Under the pieces are notes generated by a model that did no database searches, was not told the DNA's origin, and saw only the letters and a program-made list of their open reading frames with translations. From contig JAIOPP010000160.1 of the NCBI GenBank assembly GCA_021413845.1, forward strand, positions 1 through 53,345: a DNA stretch of 53,345 nucleotides. The letters run 5' to 3'. A program made the translations under genes and the position numbers. The stretch comes from Planctomycetia bacterium. GTDB lineage: Bacteria > Planctomycetota > Planctomycetia > Pirellulales > PNKZ01. Positions 9,416-18,865 of the stretch are shown here, piece after piece (position 1 is the first letter of the stretch; the number at the start of each line of letters is the position of its first letter).

Positions 9416-10840
9416 ATGCCTCGGCTTTCCTTCCACGACCGATCGCGGCGAGAGTTCTTGCGACTCGGCGGCCTCGGCCTGCCGCTCGTCGGCGGGCTCG
9501 CACAGTTCGCTGCTCGAAGTGCGGCAGGCGAAGAAAAGTCGTCGATCATCCATTCGCCGGGGTTCGGCCGCGCGAAGTCGGTGTTGCTCGTCTACTGTTG
9601 CGGCGGACAGAGCCAGATCGACACCTGGGACCCCAAGCCCGAGGCTCCGGCCGAAGTGCGCGGCGAGTTTCGTTCGATCGCGACGGCGACGCCGGGCACA
9701 TACGTCGGCGAGCTCATGCCCGAGATCGCGAAGCTCACCGATCGGTTTACCATCGTCCGCTCGATGTCGCATCTCGATCTCGATCACGGCTCGGCGACTT
9801 ACCTGAGCCTCACCGGAAAATACTTTCGCACGATCTCAAGCAACCCGGATCCGGCTCCGACCGACGAACCGACGCTCGGCGCGGTCTTGCGCAAGGTGCG
9901 CCCGAGCACGAAATTCCCTTACGATGCCGTGCATCTCAACGCTCCGCTCCTCTCGCCGCAAGACCCTGGTGCCGGGCAAGGTGCCGGCTTTCTCGGCGCG
10001 AAATGCGAGCCGATGGTGCTCGGCAACGTCACCGAGCCCGGCGCGGTGCTGCCCGACTTGCAATCGCAGCCTGAGTTGCCGTCGGTTCGGTTGCACGAAC
10101 GGCAATCGTTAAAGCGGGCTCTCGACGCCTATGCTCGCGACTTGGGATCCGACCCGCGCGTGCGCGACTCGAACACCCTCTATTCGCAAGCACTCGAATT
10201 GCTCGACGCGCCGCAAAGCCGCACCGCATTCGATCTCGACCAAGAGCCGGCGGCGCTCCGCGATCGCTACGGCCGCAACCAGTCGGGCCAAGCCCTGCTG
10301 ATGGCGCGGCGGTTGGTCGAAGCCGGCCTGCCGCTCGTCACCGTGTTTTGGAGCCCGAGCAATCGCGGCCAAGATAAGCAGCCCGACATTACCGACGCGT
10401 ATGGTTGGGATACGCACAACGATATCTTCGACGCGCTCCGGCAACACTTGATGCCGCGCTTCGATCAAGGCTTCTCCGCCTTGATGAGCGATCTCTCCGA
10501 GCGCGGCTTGCTCGACACGACGCTCGTCGTCTGTCTGGGCGAATTCGGCCGCGCGCCGGTGATCGCGCTCGAGCGCAAGTTCAAGGGGAGCTCGCCCGGC
10601 AGAAAGCATTGGGCCAACGTCTACTCGGTCGTGTTCGCGGGCGCGGGGGTGAGCGAAGGGAAGGTGCTCGGCAAGTCCGACCGGATCGGCGGACGGCCCG
10701 ACTCCGAACGGTATGGCCCTTGGGATACCGTCGCGACGATCTATTCGGCGCTGGGAATTGATCCGGCCGGCCATTACACTGACCCGCTCGGCAGACCGAT
10801 CCCACTGTCCGTCGGTCGACCGATCGCCGGGTTGTATTGA
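9416..10840 (+). CDS. Tat-exported DUF1501 protein (alkaline phosphatase-like fold)
   Basis: The 474-residue protein starts with a twin-arginine signal (SRREFLRLGG, then a hydrophobic stretch ending near RSAAG). The DUF1501 core includes CCGGQSQIDTWDPKPEAP, IVRSMSHLDLDHG, TYGWDTHNDIF-like DAYGWDTHNDIF and VVCLGEFGRAP followed later by GRKHWANVYSVVFAG. DUF1501 proteins share the alkaline phosphatase/sulfatase fold, but their substrates are unknown. The ATG at 9416 was chosen because it begins the Tat signal; the frame is open further upstream, but that extension overlaps intergenic repeats. Unlike the copy at 15055 it has no DUF1549/1553 partner beside it. It may be co-transcribed with the YhcH gene 55 bases downstream. 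Confidence 0.93.
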   Translation: MPRLSFHDRSRREFLRLGGLGLPLVGGLAQFAARSAAGEEKSSIIHSPGFGRAKSVLLVYCCGGQSQIDTWDPKPEAPAEVRGEFRSIATATPGTYVGELMPEIAKLTDRFTIVRSMSHLDLDHGSATYLSLTGKYFRTISSNPDPAPTDEPTLGAVLRKVRPSTKFPYDAVHLNAPLLSPQDPGAGQGAGFLGAKCEPMVLGNVTEPGAVLPDLQSQPELPSVRLHERQSLKRALDAYARDLGSDPRVRDSNTLYSQALELLDAPQSRTAFDLDQEPAALRDRYGRNQSGQALLMARRLVEAGLPLVTVFWSPSNRGQDKQPDITDAYGWDTHNDIFDALRQHLMPRFDQGFSALMSDLSERGLLDTTLVVCLGEFGRAPVIALERKFKGSSPGRKHWANVYSVVFAGAGVSEGKVLGKSDRIGGRPDSERYGPWDTVATIYSALGIDPAGHYTDPLGRPIPLSVGRPIAGLY

Positions 10841-10895
10841 AGCCCGCCGGCGACTCCTGCCTCGAAGCCGTGCCCGACGAAAGGAAGCTTGCGCC

Positions 10896-11351
10896 GTGAT
10901 TTTCGATCGCTTGGAAAACGCCGAACTCTATACTCCGCTGCATCCCGGTTTCGCACCCGCGTTCGCCTATCTCCGCACGGCCGATTTCACGGGCCTGGAG
11001 CAAGGGCGCCACGAAGTCGACGGCGAGCGGTTGTTCGTCATGCTCGGGCGCGAGCCGGGCCAAGGTCGCGAGCGGCGGAAGCTCGAGTTCCACGAGCGCT
11101 ACATCGACATCCAATGCGTGCTTTCGGGCAGCGATGAGATCGGCTGGCGCTCTTCGGAGAATTGCCGCGAACTCGATCAGCCGTACGACCCCAAGCGTGA
11201 AGTCGGCTTCTACAAGGAGCGGCCCGAAACCTACTTCACGGTCGGCGAGCGCGAGTTCGCGATCTTCTATCCCACCGATCCGCACGCGCCCCTCTCCGGC
11301 AGCGGGCCGATGCTCAAGGCCGTGATGAAAGTGTTGATCGATTGGAAGTAG
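10896..11351 (+). CDS. YhcH/YjgK/YiaL family protein (DUF386), possible sugar anomerase
   Basis: The 151-residue protein begins with GTG at 10896, chosen because GAAAGGAAG lies about 8 bases upstream and the family starts MIFDxL. The conserved metal-site region ERRKLEFHERYIDIQCVLSG and the C-terminal FAIFYPTDPHAP are both present, covering the whole cupin-like fold. Some members of the family (NanQ) act as sialic acid anomerases, and others accompany sugar-acid uptake genes. The MFS transporter 53 bases downstream fits such a pairing. The actual sugar is not visible from sequence. Confidence 0.88.
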   Translation: MIFDRLENAELYTPLHPGFAPAFAYLRTADFTGLEQGRHEVDGERLFVMLGREPGQGRERRKLEFHERYIDIQCVLSGSDEIGWRSSENCRELDQPYDPKREVGFYKERPETYFTVGEREFAIFYPTDPHAPLSGSGPMLKAVMKVLIDWK

Positions 11352-11404
11352 CTCGCTCGAATGGAACTCGCTGCCTACTCCCCTCCCGCCTGTGAAAGCA
11401 CCTC

Positions 11405-12754
11405 ATGAGTCAGACGATCGACACCGCAATGCGCCCCTCGCGAATTCGCTTCGGAGTTCTCAGCGCGACTACGGCGGCGTCGGTCATTCTCTACGTGCAT
11501 CGCGCGTTCGTAGCCGAGATCTTGAAGTTTCCACAGGTTCGCGCCGATCTCCACCTCACCGATGCGGACGTGACGTGGATTCTCTCGGCGTTCTTTTGGT
11601 CGTATGCCTTGCTCCAGGTGCCGTGCGGTTGGCTCGCCGATCGTTTCGGGCGGCGCATAGCGCTGGCGATCGAGATCGTCTTGTGGTCGCTGGTGACCGC
11701 CATGAGCGGCTTCGCGACCACGGCCGTCATGTTGTTCTCGCTGCGGTTCATACTCGGAATCGCGCAGGCCGGAGCTTATCCCGCCGCAGGCGGACTGATC
11801 GGACGTTGGTTCCCGCTCTCGCATCGAGCCGCCGCGGTCTCGCTCGTTACCTCGGGCGGAAGAGTCGGCGGCATCATCACTCCGCTGTTGACGTCGTATC
11901 TGATCGCACAGGCCGGCATGCCGTGGCGGCAGGTGATGGTGCTCTACGGCGCGATCGGGATCGCGATCGGCCTCTGGTATTGGCTCGCGGCCCGCAACGA
12001 GCCGGAAGATCATCCGCGCTGCAATCTCGCTGAGCAAGAGCTGATCTCGTTCGGGCGGGTAGCGATCGACCCGAACGCCGTAAAGAAGCCGGTTCGTGCG
12101 CCGATCTATGAGTTGCTCGCGAGTCGTTCGATCTGGTGCATGGCGATCTCGCAGTTCGGCACGAACCTCGGCTGGGCTTTCATCATCACCGTCATGCCGA
12201 CTTATCTGAAGGAAGCCAAAGGGGCCGGAGATCTTGCCGGCGGCTGGATGGGAAGCATGATCTGGGCGGCAGGCGCGCTGGGAATGATTCTCGGCGGACC
12301 TCTGACCGATCGGATGACGCGCCGCTTCGGCATGCGCTGGGGACGGATGGGAACGATGATCGTCACGCGCTTCATCTCGGCCGGAGGCTTTCTCATCGCC
12401 GATCAAATGGAGGGCCCTTGGGCCACGGCCGTGGCATTGGGGGCTGTGATGTTCTTCTGCGATCTCGGGATTCCCGCCGCTTGGGCTTTTGCGCAAGACG
12501 TCGGCGGGCGAAGCGTCGGCGCGGTGCTCGGTTGGAGTAATATGGTCGGCAATCTCGGCGCCGCGGCGACCCCTTACATCTATGACTGGTTCAACTACAT
12601 GTTCGAGTCGCCGAAGTCGATGGAAGGAACTTTGTATGCAGGCATGGTCGGATTTCTCGTGGCCGGGGTTTCAGCATTAGGGATCGATGCCTCGAAGCCG
12701 CTCGTGCCGGAAGAGAGCGATGTTCCGAAAGAACTCCCGAAAGACGACGCTTAA
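11405..12754 (+). CDS. MFS transporter, probable organic or sugar acid importer
   Basis: A 449-residue protein with about twelve hydrophobic segments and the MFS loop motif GWLADRFGRR between helices 2 and 3. The helix 4 region FILGIAQAGAYPAAGGLIGR is typical of the anion:cation symporter (ACS) branch, which takes up hexuronates, galactonate, sialic acid and similar anions. GPLTDRMTRRFG marks the corresponding loop in the second half. The position after a YhcH-type protein supports a sugar-acid substrate, which is inference. The C-terminal 20 residues are charged and cytoplasmic. The stop is 18 bases before the sigma factor gene. Confidence 0.9.
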   Translation: MSQTIDTAMRPSRIRFGVLSATTAASVILYVHRAFVAEILKFPQVRADLHLTDADVTWILSAFFWSYALLQVPCGWLADRFGRRIALAIEIVLWSLVTAMSGFATTAVMLFSLRFILGIAQAGAYPAAGGLIGRWFPLSHRAAAVSLVTSGGRVGGIITPLLTSYLIAQAGMPWRQVMVLYGAIGIAIGLWYWLAARNEPEDHPRCNLAEQELISFGRVAIDPNAVKKPVRAPIYELLASRSIWCMAISQFGTNLGWAFIITVMPTYLKEAKGAGDLAGGWMGSMIWAAGALGMILGGPLTDRMTRRFGMRWGRMGTMIVTRFISAGGFLIADQMEGPWATAVALGAVMFFCDLGIPAAWAFAQDVGGRSVGAVLGWSNMVGNLGAAATPYIYDWFNYMFESPKSMEGTLYAGMVGFLVAGVSALGIDASKPLVPEESDVPKELPKDDA

Positions 12755-12772
12755 CGTTCGCACGACCGTCGC

Positions 12773-13306
12773 ATGGCGGAGCGATCGTCCGTGAACGAAC
12801 CCAGCGAACGGAAACTCGACCCGGCCGTGGTTGCCGCGCTCTTCGTGGAGCATGCGGAAGAGTTGCGGCGTTTTTTGGTCGGCATCTTGCGCGATCCCAA
12901 CACGGCCGCCGATGCGCTGCAAGCGACCTTCTCCAAGGCGCTCGAGCGCGGACACATGGCGCGCGAGGAGACGCAAAAAGGTTGGCTCTTCCGGGTGGCG
13001 TACAACGAGGCGATCGTCATCAAGCGGCGTCAAGCGGTGGAAGCGCGCGCCGTGAACACGCTCGGCGCCGGCGGCGAACGGGTGTCGCCGTTGCCCGAGG
13101 CTTCGTTATCGCTCCAAGAAGAAGTGCGGCGCGTGCAAGCGGCACTGGAGACCTTGCCCGCGGAACAACGGCAGGTCGTGCGGCTGCGGATCTACGAGGA
13201 GAAGAAATTCGCCGAGATCGCCGCAGAGTTGAACGTGCCGCTCGGGACCGTGTTGACCCGAATGCAAGCGGCGCTGAAGAAGTTGCGGAAAGCGCTGGAG
13301 GGCTAA
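12773..13306 (+). CDS. Small sigma-70 family RNA polymerase sigma factor
   Basis: 177 residues with sigma region 2 at about residues 20-90 (FVEHAEELRRFLVGILRD, ALQATFSKAL, KGWLFRVAYNEAI) and region 4 at about 120-175 (LPAEQRQVVRLRIYEEKKF, then IAAELNVPLGTVLTRMQAAL). It lacks regions 1.1 and 3, so it is an ECF-like factor. There is no anti-sigma gene next to it; the following genes are on the opposite strand. It starts 18 bases after the MFS gene, so it may be read through from that transcript. Target promoters are unknown. Confidence 0.88.
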   Translation: MAERSSVNEPSERKLDPAVVAALFVEHAEELRRFLVGILRDPNTAADALQATFSKALERGHMAREETQKGWLFRVAYNEAIVIKRRQAVEARAVNTLGAGGERVSPLPEASLSLQEEVRRVQAALETLPAEQRQVVRLRIYEEKKFAEIAAELNVPLGTVLTRMQAALKKLRKALEG

Positions 13307-13336
13307 CGCTTACGTTGTCGTGCAACGAGCCGCACG

Positions 13337-15055
13337 CTATTTCTTCTTGGCGGGCACGACGACGAGCAGCGCTTCTTCCACTGAAGCATTCGCAACGGCC
13401 GCGATCTTCGCCACGGCGGTGCGACGAAGCGGCGGCTCGGGTTTGCTTGGCTCCGATTTAATGGGCTCGGGCTTCTTCGCGTCGGGCTTAAGCGGCGCAG
13501 GCTTCTCCGTGCCGACTACTTTAACGAAGCCCTCGAACGTTTTCGTCGGGGTGAGTTTCAGCGTGACCTTCTTCGCTGATTCCCCTTTCGCCGTCGAGAC
13601 GGCTGCGACGTCGCCGAACTCGGCGGGCACGCCTTCGAGTCGGATCTCGATGTCCGAAGTCATTTCGCCCGACCGTTCGACGACGATCGGTATTTCGAGC
13701 GGCGTGCCGACTTGGGCAAACAGTTCGGCGGCGGCCAGCGAGAGGCTGAAATCCGGTTTCACCGTCCGCACGTCGAGCAGGTAGACGAACCGTTCGCCGC
13801 CGGCGCCGAACAAGTCTTCGACGATCAACCGAATCTCGCCATCGGCCGGAACATAGTAGAGCGCATCGACGTCGGATTCTCCGCGCTTGTTGTCGTCGGA
13901 GCGCAGGAGTTGCGTCCCGTCGGTGGATTCGATGCGCAACAAAGGATCGACGGGAAAGCCCAACGCCTGACTCATGACTCGAATGTGCAGGCTTTGCCCC
14001 TTCACGACCTTCAGCGCATAGACATCGCGATCGTTCGGTCGATCGATGCGCCCGGCGACGACGATCGGGGCCGTGATCGACTGCGGGCTGGTCGTGCCGG
14101 AAGAATCTTGCTCGACGCCGAGCGGCACGTCGACCGCTAGAAGTTCCGCGCGGCCGGGCTCCGGAAGCGGAGGAGCAACGATGGTCGAATCGGTAACCTT
14201 GATCGGGGGAACGGTGAAAGTTATCTCGCCGCCGAGATTCCAGCCATGCAGTTTGACGTCGCTTGCCGCGCCGATGCGCACGACAGGCGGAAACGCGAAG
14301 TCGACGTAAGGACCTGTCGTCAGCGTGAGCCGATAGACGGCCGCAGGGTCGCCTGCGTAGCGAATCGAAGAATTCGGCACGCTCACGAAAGCGAAGAGGC
14401 GCACGAAGTAATCGGCGTCTTGCGGAGCCGTGAAGACGATGCGCGGGTCGAGGCCGAACTCGTCGTGGTTTTGCGCGAGGACGAAGCCCGAGGCTGATAC
14501 GATTTGCAGCACCGCATCGATCGGCGCACCGAGCGTTCGATTCGCTTCGAGCGCCGCGACCAGCGTCATTCCTTTCTTCAGCGGCAGGCGGAACGTATCG
14601 ACGTCGCCGGCTTTTTCCCCTTTGACGAGGACGCCGTTGACGACCTTCGAGCCGGCATCGAGCTTGACCGCTTGCGTGAGTTCGTCGTTCGGCTCCGACT
14701 CGGAGACCTCGGCCCGCGTGCCGATCACGAAGGGACGCGCAGCGGTTACCCCTTCCTCGTTGATGAATCGAACCCAGCGCGTGCCGGGCGTTGCCGTGGC
14801 CTCGACGACGACGGAATATTTTCCTTCCGTCTTCGTCGGCTCGAAGCGAACGCCGGTGCCGGTCACATCGGCCCGCACCGGCCAGGGTTGGAGCGTGCCG
14901 GTGGCGGTGAGCTCGATCGTGCGGCCTTGTTGCGCTCCGGCGGGAAAGATGGCTTTCACGTCCGGCGCCGCGGCGTGCAGGCGTGCGACAGCGAGGTTAT
15001 GGCAACAAACCGCGAAAAGCATCGCGAGAAACGCCGGATTCGTCGCACGGAACAT
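13337..15055 (-). CDS. Secreted PPC-domain protein, third gene of DUF1549/DUF1501 operon
   Basis: The 572-residue protein starts at the ATG at 15055, whose A is the last base of the TGA of the upstream DUF1501 gene (TGATG), so translation is probably coupled. The start begins a signal peptide (MFRATNPAFLAMLFAVCCHN, cut near HAAAP). Two copies of a pre-peptidase C-terminal (PPC) beta-sandwich seem present: one around residues 120-240 (ESEPNDELTQAVKLD) and one around 330-450 (GRIDRPNDRDVYALKVVKGQ). An Ig-like segment and a Lys/Pro-rich tail follow. PPC domains are often found in exported enzymes and binding proteins. The two genes upstream are its likely partners. No catalytic site was seen. 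Confidence 0.88.
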   Translation of the reverse strand: MFRATNPAFLAMLFAVCCHNLAVARLHAAAPDVKAIFPAGAQQGRTIELTATGTLQPWPVRADVTGTGVRFEPTKTEGKYSVVVEATATPGTRWVRFINEEGVTAARPFVIGTRAEVSESEPNDELTQAVKLDAGSKVVNGVLVKGEKAGDVDTFRLPLKKGMTLVAALEANRTLGAPIDAVLQIVSASGFVLAQNHDEFGLDPRIVFTAPQDADYFVRLFAFVSVPNSSIRYAGDPAAVYRLTLTTGPYVDFAFPPVVRIGAASDVKLHGWNLGGEITFTVPPIKVTDSTIVAPPLPEPGRAELLAVDVPLGVEQDSSGTTSPQSITAPIVVAGRIDRPNDRDVYALKVVKGQSLHIRVMSQALGFPVDPLLRIESTDGTQLLRSDDNKRGESDVDALYYVPADGEIRLIVEDLFGAGGERFVYLLDVRTVKPDFSLSLAAAELFAQVGTPLEIPIVVERSGEMTSDIEIRLEGVPAEFGDVAAVSTAKGESAKKVTLKLTPTKTFEGFVKVVGTEKPAPLKPDAKKPEPIKSEPSKPEPPLRRTAVAKIAAVANASVEEALLVVVPAKKK

Positions 15056-16434
15056 CAAACGAACAGTTCCTTGATCGGCGTCGGATCGCTGACGAGATGC
15101 GTCGGGCGGCCTTGCGGCGTGTAATAGATCTTGTCGGGATCGATCCCGAGCTTGCGATACAAGGTCGACGCGAAATTCTCGGGAGACAAGACACGCTCGA
15201 CCGCGGCATAGCCGTTGCGATCGGTCGCGCCGACGACGGTGCCGGCCGGCGTGCCGCAACCGGCGAACATCACGCTCATGGCGTTGGCCCAATGGTCGCG
15301 GCCCGCTGCTTTCTGGCCGCTGATGTTCGAGATCTTCGGAGTCCGCCCGAATTCGCCGAGCATGACGACGAGCGTCGTATCGAGGAGTCCGCGTCGGTCG
15401 AGATCGCTGATGAGCGCGGCGACGGAGCTTTCGAAGCGAGGCACGTCTTTGCGGAACGAGTCGAAGATGCCGACGTGATGATCCCAGCCGCCGTTGTAGA
15501 GCGTGACCCAGGGAACTCCGGCCTCGACGAGCCGACGGGCAAGCAAGCAGCGTTGGCCGAAGGGAGTGCGACCGTAACCGTCGCGAACTTTTTCCGCCTC
15601 GCCTTGAATGTTGAACGCGCGCTGCGCTTCGAGCGAGGCGATGAGGTCGTAGCCTTGTTGGTAGTTCGTGTCGACGGCGGCGACGGGATCGCCTGCGGCT
15701 TGCTCAGCGAAACGCGGCAGCTTGTCGACGAGGGCGCGCAAATCGCGCCGGCCGAGAAAGCGGTCGTCGGTCAATCCGGCCGGCAAGGCGACGTCGCGCA
15801 CGCGAAAGCTCTCGCCGTTCGGATCGTCGGCGACGACGAACGGCGCATACTTGGCGCCGAGAAAGTTGGGGCCGCCGGAGCGCGAGACGGAGGGAATCGA
15901 GAAGTAAGCGGGGAGCCCGCGCGGAGCGGTCCGCTCGTAGGCGGTCGCCGCGCCGAAGCTCGGATGAAAGCTGACGAACGCACCGCAACCGACCGGGATG
16001 CGCGGCGGTGCGCCGGTCATCATGTAGTGGTTGCCCGCGCCGTGGTTCCCTTGGTTGTGACAGATCGAGCGAACGATGCAGAGCTTATCGCTGATCTTGG
16101 CGAGCTCGCGCATGTTTTCCGAAAAGAAAATGCCGGGCGTGCGGGTCGCGATCGCACCGAACTCGCCGCGGATTTCGCTCGGGGCGTCGGGCTTCGGGTC
16201 GAACGTCTCGAAGTGCGAAGGGCCGCCGTCGAGCCAGATCATGATGCACGACGTCGGGCGACGGGCCGGCTTCGAGACGACGACCTGCGGCACGTTCGTC
16301 GCGGGGAGCGAAGTTTCGCCGGCTTGGCTCGACAACCGTAGCAGATCGACGAAACTTCCGCCTGCCAAAGACGCGATGCCGAGTTGCAGGCAGTCGCGGC
16401 GGCGGAATCCTTCGCAATTTCGGTGAGTCGTCAT
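15055..16434 (-). CDS. DUF1501 exported protein, operon copy
   Basis: The 459-residue protein opens with a Tat-like signal (FRRRDCLQLGIASLAGGSF). The DUF1501 core includes CIMIWLDGGPSHFETFDPKP, VRSICHNQGNHGAGNHYM, GGWDHHVGIFDSF and VVMLGEFGRTPKI followed by GRDHWANAMSVMFAG. The conserved Asp/His residues fit the metal sites of the alkaline phosphatase-like fold, but no substrate is known for the family. The gene lies 14 bases after the DUF1549/1553 gene and overlaps the PPC gene by one base, so the three form a tight operon. It is a paralogue of 9416-10840. Confidence 0.94.
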   Translation of the reverse strand: MTTHRNCEGFRRRDCLQLGIASLAGGSFVDLLRLSSQAGETSLPATNVPQVVVSKPARRPTSCIMIWLDGGPSHFETFDPKPDAPSEIRGEFGAIATRTPGIFFSENMRELAKISDKLCIVRSICHNQGNHGAGNHYMMTGAPPRIPVGCGAFVSFHPSFGAATAYERTAPRGLPAYFSIPSVSRSGGPNFLGAKYAPFVVADDPNGESFRVRDVALPAGLTDDRFLGRRDLRALVDKLPRFAEQAAGDPVAAVDTNYQQGYDLIASLEAQRAFNIQGEAEKVRDGYGRTPFGQRCLLARRLVEAGVPWVTLYNGGWDHHVGIFDSFRKDVPRFESSVAALISDLDRRGLLDTTLVVMLGEFGRTPKISNISGQKAAGRDHWANAMSVMFAGCGTPAGTVVGATDRNGYAAVERVLSPENFASTLYRKLGIDPDKIYYTPQGRPTHLVSDPTPIKELFV

Positions 16435-16448
16435 GCCTCGCCTCCGGC

Positions 16449-18779
16449 TTAGTTCTTAAAAGTAAATTCGGGCGTGTTCAGCAAGGCCCACAGCAAGTCT
16501 TCGGCGATCTCGCGATGCTTCGCGCGATCGGCCGGGAACAGCTTCGTCGCGGCCAAGCGCTCCTCGGCCGTGGGGAAACGAGAATAGGTCGACAGATACA
16601 ACTCGTCGACGAGCTCCTCCGGCGACTTCGAGGCTTTCACCAACGCGGCGAGTCGGCCTTGGTCGTCGATCACTTTCTTGTGCAACGCGGGAGCGTTCAT
16701 CAGGTGCAGCGATTGCACCATCGTCGAGTCCGAGGTGCGCTCGCAGGGTGGGTCTTGGTTCGGGTCGGGCCGGCCGAAGGAATCTAGAAACAAGTTCTCG
16801 ACGCGATGGGTCCAGATCTCGACGGCCCGCGAGTTCGGCGGCATCGCGGAGAAGTTTTCGCGCATGCCCGTCACGTCGCATACAGCATCGAGCAGCGTCT
16901 CGGCGCGCAGCCGTTGACGATAATGGCGCGAGTAGTTTTTCTGGTCCCAGGCGTTGCGGGGATTGGGAAGCGACGAGAGTTCGTAGGCGTGCGAGTTGAG
17001 AATCACTCGGAGGAACTGCTTCTGGTCGAACTTCAGGCGGCGAAACTCGCGACCGAGCGCGGCGAGCAACTCCGGATTGGTCGGCGGATTCGTGGCCCGC
17101 AGGTCGTCGACGGGATCGACGATGCCGCGTCCCATGAGATCGGCCCAGATGCGATTCACGGCGACTTGTTCGAAGAATCGATTTTCCGGTGCGACGACCC
17201 AGCGAGCAAACGCCGCACGGGGATCTTCGTCGCCGACGATCGGCGCTGTGCCGGTCAAAGGTTTCGGCGTGACGTCGAGGCCCGTCAGCGGATGCGCGAT
17301 CGAGCCCTTCAGTGCCGTGATGACGAACTCTTCGCCGCCGGAGATCGGCGGTGAAAGGCCGAGCCCCTTGTAGCCGACGCGGGTAAAGTAGGCGGCGGTG
17401 CCGTAGAAATCGTCTTGGCCCCAGACCTCGAACGGATGATGGTGGCAACGGGCGCAATCGAGCCGAACGCCGAGAAACAATTGGCAGGCGATCGTCGTTA
17501 CTTCGGCCGGCTCGCGACGGTCGCGGAAGAGGACCGTGGCGCCGTTGCGAAACGTGCTGCCGCGGGCCGTGAGCAGTTCGTAGACGAAACGGTCGTACGG
17601 CTTGTTGACGCGGAACGCATCGCGAATCCAAGCATCGAACGCGAATGTTGCTTTGACGCCGACGCGATAGGGGTTCGGCCGGAGCAGATCGACCCATTTG
17701 TTGGCCCAATGATCGCCGTATTCAGGACGCTCAAGCAAAGCGTCGACGAGGCGGGCCCGTTTGTCCGTGGCTTTGTCGGCGAGGAACGTGCGGACTTCGG
17801 CCGAGGTCGGCAGCCGGCCGATGACGTCGAGCGAGGCGCGGCGCAGAAACGCGGCGTCGTCGCAACCGGCCGACGGGATAATGCCGAGAGTTTCGAGACG
17901 TTTCCAAACCAACTCGTCGATGAAGTTGCGACGCGGGAGCGCGGCATACGATTGCTTGTCGACCGCGCCGGCGAGCGGCACGGCGACGTTGAACACGGCG
18001 ATATGGTTCATGTAGCGCGCCATGATCGCGGTCTCGCCCGGTAGCGCTCCGGCGACGACCGATCCGGCGGCGTCGATCGCGGCGACGGCGGCATCGTTCG
18101 ATTGGTAGGCGGTACGGTCGGTAACGTCGCGCTGAGAGCCGTCGCTGTAGCGCGCCGTGACGCGCAGCTGCTCGCGCGCCTTGGCGGGCAAGATCCGTTC
18201 GCGCGGTGCGACGTCGATGCCGACGAGCGTCGGATCGGTCGGGCCCGAGCGCGGCAAGCCCTGCGCGATCCAGCGGCGGATCGTTTCGAAGTTCTTGCTG
18301 TCGGACGGGACGCGCACGCCGCCGCCGTGAGGGACTTGGCCGGCCGCTTTGCGAAGCAGCAGGCTTTGCTCCGGCGCACTCGGGTTCACGCGCCGACCGC
18401 GGGCATGCTTGACGATCGAGTTGTAATCGAACTCGGCGTCGAAGCCGAGCAACGAAAGCTGAAAGCCGTTTTGACCGCGAGCCTTGCCGTGGCAGGGGCC
18501 GGTCGTGCAACCGGTCGACGTGAGAATCGGCATGATGTCGAGTTCGAACGTCAGTGCCGGCGGCGAGGTGGACAACTCGGACGGGAGCACTGCCCGGGCC
18601 GTGGAAACACCGCTCAGCGAAGCGGCGGCAAGCACTAGCAAAAGCGATGCAACGGCTCTCACGGCCGGCGAAGCCGCGCGGAGCTTAAGATGGATCGAAA
18701 GTAGTCGATCGATCGAGTGCATCGAGGTCCGATCGAAGGCGGGGGAGGGCGGGCGGGAACGGCAAGGCGGGGAGTGCAT
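16449..18779 (-). CDS. DUF1549/DUF1553 exported protein with CX4CH motif and Ig-like domain
   Basis: A 776-residue exported protein. After a signal (hydrophobic AVRAVASLLLVLAAASL) comes a cytochrome-like segment, TSTGCTTGPCHGKA, with CX4CH rather than the classical CXXCH. A BIG_2/Ig-like domain follows (VTARYSDGSQRDVTDRTAY). Next is DUF1549, including FLGVRLDCARCHHHPFEVW, and then DUF1553 at the C-terminus (VAVNRIWADLMGRGIVDPVD, LRVILNSHAYELSS). These families occur together in planctomycetes, typically next to DUF1501; their chemistry is unproven, with carbohydrate or sulfatide-like turnover and redox roles having been suggested. Start is uncertain: an ATG at 18722 would shorten the N-terminus by 19 residues, and neither has a clear ribosome site. 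First gene of the operon. Confidence 0.93.
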   Translation of the reverse strand: MHSPPCRSRPPSPAFDRTSMHSIDRLLSIHLKLRAASPAVRAVASLLLVLAAASLSGVSTARAVLPSELSTSPPALTFELDIMPILTSTGCTTGPCHGKARGQNGFQLSLLGFDAEFDYNSIVKHARGRRVNPSAPEQSLLLRKAAGQVPHGGGVRVPSDSKNFETIRRWIAQGLPRSGPTDPTLVGIDVAPRERILPAKAREQLRVTARYSDGSQRDVTDRTAYQSNDAAVAAIDAAGSVVAGALPGETAIMARYMNHIAVFNVAVPLAGAVDKQSYAALPRRNFIDELVWKRLETLGIIPSAGCDDAAFLRRASLDVIGRLPTSAEVRTFLADKATDKRARLVDALLERPEYGDHWANKWVDLLRPNPYRVGVKATFAFDAWIRDAFRVNKPYDRFVYELLTARGSTFRNGATVLFRDRREPAEVTTIACQLFLGVRLDCARCHHHPFEVWGQDDFYGTAAYFTRVGYKGLGLSPPISGGEEFVITALKGSIAHPLTGLDVTPKPLTGTAPIVGDEDPRAAFARWVVAPENRFFEQVAVNRIWADLMGRGIVDPVDDLRATNPPTNPELLAALGREFRRLKFDQKQFLRVILNSHAYELSSLPNPRNAWDQKNYSRHYRQRLRAETLLDAVCDVTGMRENFSAMPPNSRAVEIWTHRVENLFLDSFGRPDPNQDPPCERTSDSTMVQSLHLMNAPALHKKVIDDQGRLAALVKASKSPEELVDELYLSTYSRFPTAEERLAATKLFPADRAKHREIAEDLLWALLNTPEFTFKN

Positions 18780-18865
18780 TCATTGTATCGACACGCGAGG
18801 CGTCTGACCAACTCATTTGCCGCACGGAATGGGTAGGAATTCGGCTGCGGCGGGTAAGTAGCGGC

